Shown here: positions 49,782 through 54,743 of the stretch, in pieces
Layout: each line of letters begins with the position of its first letter
Numbering within the stretch: position 1 is the first letter of the stretch
Assembly (NCBI GenBank): GCA_003343845.1
Contig: QAKK01000012.1
Coordinates: 1 to 54,743, forward strand
Source of the DNA: Oscillospiraceae bacterium
GTDB lineage: Bacteria > Bacillota > Clostridia > Oscillospirales > CAG-272
Reading direction: 5' to 3'
DNA: 54,743 nt
The notes under the pieces: generated by a model
Database searches by the model: none
What the model saw: only the letters and a program-made list of their open reading frames with translations
Told to the model about the DNA's origin: nothing
Translations under genes and position numbers: made by a program

Positions 49782-50603
49782 TTGGATATTTCGTATGAGA
49801 ACCGGGTGGACAAGCTGCATATCTGGACGCGGCATACCCTGCAATGGATCCCGCATTTTCACGACAGCATTGAAATCGTCTGTCTGCTCACGGGCAATGC
49901 GGACGTGATGATCGGCGGTGAGCATTATACGCTCACGGCAGGGGATTTTGCCATCGCCATGCCGAACGTGCTGCACGGCTACTACCGCGAGGAAGACATT
50001 GACGCGTTTCTTCTGATTGTGCCGCGCTACTATTGCGATGCTTACGCGACCATCTTAGAGAACCATACGGTGACGACGCCGGTCATCCGTGCCGAACAGC
50101 ACGGCGGCAGACTGACCGAGCGCATCCGGGAGCTGATCCGCACCTATAAATCGACGTCGCCGTTTCGCCGGGAGATCCTTGCCGGCTGCTTCACCGTGCT
50201 GTTCGGCGAGGTCTTTTCCTATACGGGGATGACAGAGAGCCGCAAGGCGCCGGAGGAGACCGAGCGGCGGCTGATTGCCTACTGCCTGGAGAATTACATG
50301 CAGGAGATCAGCCTGGATTCGCTTGCCGACAGTCTGCATGTCAGCCGCAGCTACATTTCTTACATATTTTCTAATAAGCTGCATGTCAGTCTGCCCGATT
50401 TCATCGGTTCGCTGCGGGTCGCTGAGGCAAAACGGCAGATTGAAAACGGCGCCGGTATTACAGAGGCTGCACTCAACGCAGGCTTCTCTTCGATCCGCAC
50501 CTTCAACCGCCGCTTCGCCAAGGAGAGCGGCATGACGCCGCGTGAATTCAAGAAGCAGATTGCCGATGCCGATGGCACGCCGGATACCACGAAACCCGCA
50601 TGA
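49782..50603 (+). CDS. AraC-family transcriptional regulator (second)
   Basis: This 273-residue protein has an N-terminal cupin domain (about 5-110; HFHDSIEIVCLLTGNADVMI, LTAGDFAIAMPNVLHGY) and a C-terminal AraC double helix-turn-helix (about 175-260; LDSLADSLHVSRSYISYIFS and TEAALNAGFSSIRTFNRRF). I propose TTG 49782 as start because GGAG lies 8 nt upstream and the resulting DISYENRVD leads straight into the cupin; no in-frame ATG is near. It is divergent from the GH3 operon and 115 bp upstream of a giant SLH gene, so it probably controls both. Its operator was not identified; the TTGCAAAAA repeats of the first AraC locus are absent here. Confidence 0.85.
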   Translation: MDISYENRVDKLHIWTRHTLQWIPHFHDSIEIVCLLTGNADVMIGGEHYTLTAGDFAIAMPNVLHGYYREEDIDAFLLIVPRYYCDAYATILENHTVTTPVIRAEQHGGRLTERIRELIRTYKSTSPFRREILAGCFTVLFGEVFSYTGMTESRKAPEETERRLIAYCLENYMQEISLDSLADSLHVSRSYISYIFSNKLHVSLPDFIGSLRVAEAKRQIENGAGITEAALNAGFSSIRTFNRRFAKESGMTPREFKKQIADADGTPDTTKPA

Positions 50604-50649
50604 ATACCGGGGTGGCAAAGAATTTCCGGATTTCGTGAAAATCTTTGCG

Positions 50650-50678
50650 TTGCGGCGGTTTTACCCTTATGCTAAAAT
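50650..50678 (+). promoter_or_regulatory. Promoter of the three-module SLH surface gene
   Basis: TTGCGG (50650-50655), a 17-bp spacer and TAAAAT (50673-50678), 40 bp before the ATG. The poor -35 suggests activator dependence. Confidence 0.55.
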
Positions 50679-50718
50679 GAAGCCACAGCAAAACATGTGT
50701 TGAGAGGAGAATGAAATC

Positions 50719-53700
50719 ATGCGAAAAACAACCCGAAGATTCAGTCACCGGTTCCTGTTCGCACTGATGTCGGTCTGCCTGCTGCTCACCTCGGCAGCGG
50801 TATTCTACGGCATTTCGGCAGCGGAGGGCACCGCGTATTTCTATGTCAACTCGGAGACCGGCGATGACGGCGCAAACGGCAAGAGTGCCGCGTCCGCAGT
50901 CAAGACGCTTGCCCATGCCTACGAACTGGCGCACAACGGCGGTACCATCGTCATCACCAATGCGTATGAGATACCGGCAACCGTCTATGAGGTCGAGCAC
51001 CCCGGCGCTCCCTTTGTCATCACGACCAAGGACGCGAAGACCGACTACGGTGCAGCGGGTGCAAAACTTGTCTTCGGCAAAGCGCTCCGCTATGTCATGA
51101 AGGGCGACACGACCTTTGAGAACATCACAATCGAGTTTGCCAATACGCTCAACGTCGTGGCAAACTACAACCATATCACGTTTGGAGACGGTGTTGTCAC
51201 GACCAATGTCGGCTCCGGCTCCGAGGGCGTTTATGTCGTCGGCGGCTATCAGAGCCCCGAGGACAAGGTGGATGCTTCGCTCGATTCACACATCACCATA
51301 AAGAGCGGCAAATTCCACATCGTTGCGGGCGGCTCGCGTCAGAAGGCTTCGGGCGCTGCCGGCGGCATCGTCTACACCGGCACGCATCACATCGAGGTGA
51401 GCGGCGGCGAGATCACCCGTCTATACGGCGGCTCGATCCAGCATCAGATCGCAACGAACACCGACATCACCGTCAGCGGCGGCTATATTCATGATCTGTA
51501 CACCGCAGGCGACCTCACGCGCCGCCTCCAGGGCAATGCAACGCTCAGTCTCACCGGCGGCAAGATCGGCAATCTGAATGTCAACAACGTGGTCGGCGCG
51601 GCAAATGTCACGCTCGCGGGCACGGAAGTCACGACGGCAGCGGTCTCCTATGTCAACGATACCATTGCCAAGATGGCAACCAAGGCAAACAAGGCAAAGA
51701 CGCTGTACTATGATGCGCATTTTTACACGGCAGCACAGATTTCCTCCTTTAGCAGCAGCTTTGACAAGGCTGAGAACATCACCAGCATTTATACGAAGGA
51801 AGGCGCAAGCGGCAGCGGCATGAGCGCATCCGATCCCGCATCCTTTGCATCCGCAATGCAGACCGCAGCCGAAACGCGGGGCAACATCCTTGTGCTCGGC
51901 ACGATCAACGTCAAAAATCTGACCGAGCCCGTACACGACGCGAAGATCGTCGTGAAGGGCGGCGACAGCGGCGCACGCCTGAACATCAGCGGTACCTATA
52001 CGCTCGGCGGCGAAACCGCCTTTGAATCGCTGACTGTTGCAGCAGACAAGGCAACTTTCAACGCGGACAAGGGTCTGCTCAGCGTTGCGGCAGATGTCAA
52101 GCTGAGCGGCAAGCCCGACATCATCGGCTCCGCCACGCTGTACGCAGGCGCATTCGGCGCAATCAAAGGCGGTGCGGCGGATATGAACGTCATCGTCGAC
52201 GGTGCCGAGGTCAATTCAATCATCGGCGGCACGACGGCGGCGAAGATCGAGATCAACAGCGGTAAGGTCGGTACCGTCAGGTCCACCGGAACGACCATCG
52301 CTGCCTTTGACCTTGCGGTCAACGGCGGCGAAGTCGGCAGTGTGACCTTCAGAAATGTCACGGGCACACTGAGCTACCTTCTGTACGGCGGCAAGGTCGG
52401 CGCATATGCGGTTGAAGGCAGCAATGTCATGGGTACGCTGAACCTGGACGAGAGCAAGTTCGGGGTGTCCGACCTCGGCGCGGCTGCGGCGATCTTCGCC
52501 CTTTCAACCGATAAGGTTTACTACATCAGCGACAGCGGTACGGGCAACGGCACCAGCTTCAGCGCGGCAGGCAACTCCATGGAGGATGCCTATAAGGCAC
52601 TGGCACGTGGCGGTACGCTTGTTGTCTGCGGCGAGACCACGGTGAAGGCGATCGCCGGACTGGGTGCATTTATCAACCAGTACAACACCGGCAAAATCAC
52701 GATCACTTCGGTGTATGACGACGTGGACTACCGAAAGACCAATAATGCAAAGCTGTTCTTCGATGTCAATTTCTATCTCGGCGGTGAGACCGAGTTCAAC
52801 AATATCAACCTTGTCAACCGAAAGAATTACGGCGGCATTTATGCCAACCTCAACAAGCTCGTGATCGGCGAGGGTGTGGAGTGCTCCTATGCGGCAGCGG
52901 TCACCACGACCTATCTCAGCATCCAGGGCGGCACAAACCGCGATATCGAGCTCACCGAGGCAGAAAAGCAGCAGACTGCGGATGTCACGATCAACAGCGG
53001 TACATGGCAGCGCGTCCGCGGCGGCAGTGCCACCGGCGGTCACAATTATTTCAATGTCAGACTGACCGTAAACGGCGGCGAATTCCGCGAGAGACTGGTT
53101 CTTGTCTCGGCGAATTCGCATGTCGGCAATGCGGATGTCACCATCAACGGCGGCAGCTTCCTCGGCGGCATCTATGGCTCGACCATCGATAAAGACAATC
53201 AGCTTGTGGAAGGCAACCTGAAATTGACGATCAACGGCGGCACGCCTTACGGCTCGATTGCGGCGTCGCTCAACAACATCGGCACGCTGAAGGGCAGCTT
53301 TGATCTGACCCTGAACGGCGGCGATCTCGGTCACATCACCGACATCACCGGCACAGACGGCGTGGACGGCTGGACGATGACCGGCACGCTGCACATCGGC
53401 GACGCGGTTTCGCTGGATGCAGATATCACCGGCACAATGTCCTTCCAAAATCCGATCCGCTCCAACGGCGCAGACCCGTGGCTGTTCTTCCATGACGGCA
53501 ACTACTACTATATCGCTACGCATGGGTCGAGACTTGACCTCTATCGGGCAGCCAACATCGGCGACCTTGCGACTGCTTCCTATAAGACCATTTACACGCC
53601 AGAGACGGGCAAGGCATGGTCTAAGAACCTCTGGTCGCCCGAGATCCACTACTACACGGATGAAGAGATCGGCGCGGGCAACGGCGGCTGGTACTGCTAT

Positions 53701-54743
53701 ATTGCCTGCGACGACGGCGCCAACACCAAGCACCGCATGTATGTCATCAAGTGCCTGGACGGTGACAATCTGTTCGGCAGATGGGGCAACCCCGTCACCG
53801 GCGAGGTCAACGTTCCGCAGAAGATCGAGGCAAATGACATTCCGAACTTCGATGACACCTGGGCAGCAGGGCAGACCGACATCCGCATCAACGGTCAGCT
53901 CTACCTGATGTACGTCACCGAGGCAGGACGCGACACCCCGGATTTCCATCAGACGATCAACATCATCAAGATGACCAACCCCTGGACGCTGGTGGGGCAG
54001 TCCTCTGTTATCTGCGAGCCCGAGTACAGTTGGGAAATGGGCGGCGCAGCTTACAATGAGACGACCGGCAAACGGTGGCCTAAGGTTGTTGAGGGCGGTA
54101 CGGCAGTCTACGGCTCGGACGGCTCGATCTTCATCGTCTATTCCGGCAGCGGCTACTGGACGACGGAGTACAAGCTCGGTCAGATGAAATATCTCGGCGG
54201 CGATCCGCTGCTGAAGAGCAGCTGGGAGAAGCTCCCCGTGCCGATCCTGCAAAAATCGGATAAGATCAACGGCTGCGGTCACGCCTCCTACGTCACCGAC
54301 ACCGACGGGCAGGGCTGGATCTGCTATCACGCCTACAAGGGCAAAGATACGCAGAGCGGCAGATTTGCCTATGTCGAGCCTTACACGGCAACCAAGGACG
54401 GCGTTGTGATCGGCAAGGGAACGCGCCGTCCCGCAGATCCCGATACGGTCTATACCGTCAACCTCAATCTCACGCCGCTCCGCGGCAAGGTGCATGGCTT
54501 TGCCGCCATCGAGGAGGCGGATAGCAAGTTCTCCTTCGCACGCGACTATAAGGACAACTTCACGGACGTGCCCGCGAACGCATGGTTTTATACCTATGTG
54601 CGCGATGCTTACCGCGTCGGGCTTGCCAACGGCACGAGCGCAACAAAGTTCTCGCCCGACGGCAGCTTTACAGTCGCACAGGCACTGACCGCAGCGGCAA
54701 ATATCCACACCATTTACAACGGTAAGACGGTGGACACCGCAGG
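50719..54743 (+). CDS. SLH-anchored surface protein with three beta-helix-like modules and a GH43-like domain (3' end outside the window)
   Basis: The open frame runs without a stop from ATG 50719 to the right edge, 1341 codons, so the gene is incomplete here. A signal peptide (about 1-35, ending GISA) is followed by three beta-helix-like modules (about 36-350, 356-595 and 600-905; the third has GGTLVVCGE, ITSVYDD, YLGGETEF, INSGTWQRVRGGSA), a GH43-like propeller (about 910-1270; Asp919 in GADPW, Asp1054 in QTDIRI, Glu1125 in VEGGTA) and the start of an SLH region (about 1285 on). The propeller and SLH parts closely match the 30869 protein, and the last 120 bp are almost identical in DNA. AGGAG lies 9 nt before the ATG. 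Confidence 0.87.
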   Translation, partial: MRKTTRRFSHRFLFALMSVCLLLTSAAVFYGISAAEGTAYFYVNSETGDDGANGKSAASAVKTLAHAYELAHNGGTIVITNAYEIPATVYEVEHPGAPFVITTKDAKTDYGAAGAKLVFGKALRYVMKGDTTFENITIEFANTLNVVANYNHITFGDGVVTTNVGSGSEGVYVVGGYQSPEDKVDASLDSHITIKSGKFHIVAGGSRQKASGAAGGIVYTGTHHIEVSGGEITRLYGGSIQHQIATNTDITVSGGYIHDLYTAGDLTRRLQGNATLSLTGGKIGNLNVNNVVGAANVTLAGTEVTTAAVSYVNDTIAKMATKANKAKTLYYDAHFYTAAQISSFSSSFDKAENITSIYTKEGASGSGMSASDPASFASAMQTAAETRGNILVLGTINVKNLTEPVHDAKIVVKGGDSGARLNISGTYTLGGETAFESLTVAADKATFNADKGLLSVAADVKLSGKPDIIGSATLYAGAFGAIKGGAADMNVIVDGAEVNSIIGGTTAAKIEINSGKVGTVRSTGTTIAAFDLAVNGGEVGSVTFRNVTGTLSYLLYGGKVGAYAVEGSNVMGTLNLDESKFGVSDLGAAAAIFALSTDKVYYISDSGTGNGTSFSAAGNSMEDAYKALARGGTLVVCGETTVKAIAGLGAFINQYNTGKITITSVYDDVDYRKTNNAKLFFDVNFYLGGETEFNNINLVNRKNYGGIYANLNKLVIGEGVECSYAAAVTTTYLSIQGGTNRDIELTEAEKQQTADVTINSGTWQRVRGGSATGGHNYFNVRLTVNGGEFRERLVLVSANSHVGNADVTINGGSFLGGIYGSTIDKDNQLVEGNLKLTINGGTPYGSIAASLNNIGTLKGSFDLTLNGGDLGHITDITGTDGVDGWTMTGTLHIGDAVSLDADITGTMSFQNPIRSNGADPWLFFHDGNYYYIATHGSRLDLYRAANIGDLATASYKTIYTPETGKAWSKNLWSPEIHYYTDEEIGAGNGGWYCYIACDDGANTKHRMYVIKCLDGDNLFGRWGNPVTGEVNVPQKIEANDIPNFDDTWAAGQTDIRINGQLYLMYVTEAGRDTPDFHQTINIIKMTNPWTLVGQSSVICEPEYSWEMGGAAYNETTGKRWPKVVEGGTAVYGSDGSIFIVYSGSGYWTTEYKLGQMKYLGGDPLLKSSWEKLPVPILQKSDKINGCGHASYVTDTDGQGWICYHAYKGKDTQSGRFAYVEPYTATKDGVVIGKGTRRPADPDTVYTVNLNLTPLRGKVHGFAAIEEADSKFSFARDYKDNFTDVPANAWFYTYVRDAYRVGLANGTSATKFSPDGSFTVAQALTAAANIHTIYNGKTVDTA

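Noticed and set aside
52504..54708. A 734-codon minus-strand frame at the right edge
   Set aside because: It is antisense to the three-module SLH gene, whose forward frame is open from 50719 to the window end with signal peptide, GH43-like and SLH parts.

Overview
The window looks like a chromosomal segment of a G+C-rich, Gram-positive-type member of the class Clostridia, probably a gut or rumen Oscillospirales-like anaerobe. The evidence is Clostridia-type small families (DUF951, DUF5711, DUF4190 with a zinc ribbon), S-layer-homology (SLH) surface proteins, lipoprotein-type ABC solute-binding proteins, an ECF transporter module, a LysM-GH18 protein of the YaaH/SleL type, strong GGAGG ribosome binding sites, and consensus TTGACA-17-TATAAT promoters. 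No rRNA, tRNA, CRISPR array, prophage or transposase gene was seen. No species is claimed.

Positions 1-16,150 are mostly housekeeping. A leftward operon (DUF951, YfhO-like membrane protein, ruvA, ruvB, half-size EamA permease) diverges from a long rightward run: ruvC, an rRNA-type methyltransferase, ecfA1-ecfA2-ecfT, truA, a DUF5711 protein, cvpA-like, pgsA-like, a ClpE-like AAA+ unfoldase and an Mrp/NBP35 ATPase. The run ends at a perfect 17-bp-stem terminator. ruvA/ruvB and ruvC are therefore transcribed divergently from back-to-back promoters. The EamA gene is bracketed by two copies of the ruvB 3' end.

Positions 16,160-21,600 hold the most striking unit: a consensus promoter, a cobalamin riboswitch, a terminator-like expression platform, and one very large secreted protein. 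That protein carries GLUG-type repeats, an alpha/alpha-toroid region, a DUF4430 (transcobalamin C-terminal-like) domain and three SLH domains. I read it as a B12-repressed, cell-surface corrinoid-capture protein resembling mammalian intrinsic factor in architecture.

Positions 21,600-24,350 hold a MITE-like palindromic element, a hypoxanthine/uracil-DNA glycosylase, a zinc-ribbon membrane protein and a LysM-GH18 protein.

Positions 24,350-54,743 form an accessory glycan-use region: a GH127 beta-L-arabinofuranosidase-type enzyme, a GH3 enzyme, two related unclassified alpha/alpha-barrel proteins, three SLH-anchored GH43-like surface proteins carrying one, two and three copies of a beta-helix-like module, two AraC regulators, two lipoprotein solute-binding proteins, one pair of sugar ABC permeases and a YesL protein. 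The natural reading is that surface GH43-like enzymes trim an arabinose-containing plant glycan, the ABC transporter imports the products, and the intracellular GH127, GH3 and alpha/alpha-barrel enzymes finish degradation under AraC control. Inside this region sits a two-gene unit: UDP-GlcNAc 2-epimerase (a possible source of ManNAc for the wall polymer that SLH domains bind) and a DUF1887 protein of the Card1/Can2 CARF-nuclease type with no CRISPR nearby. The last gene runs off the right edge.
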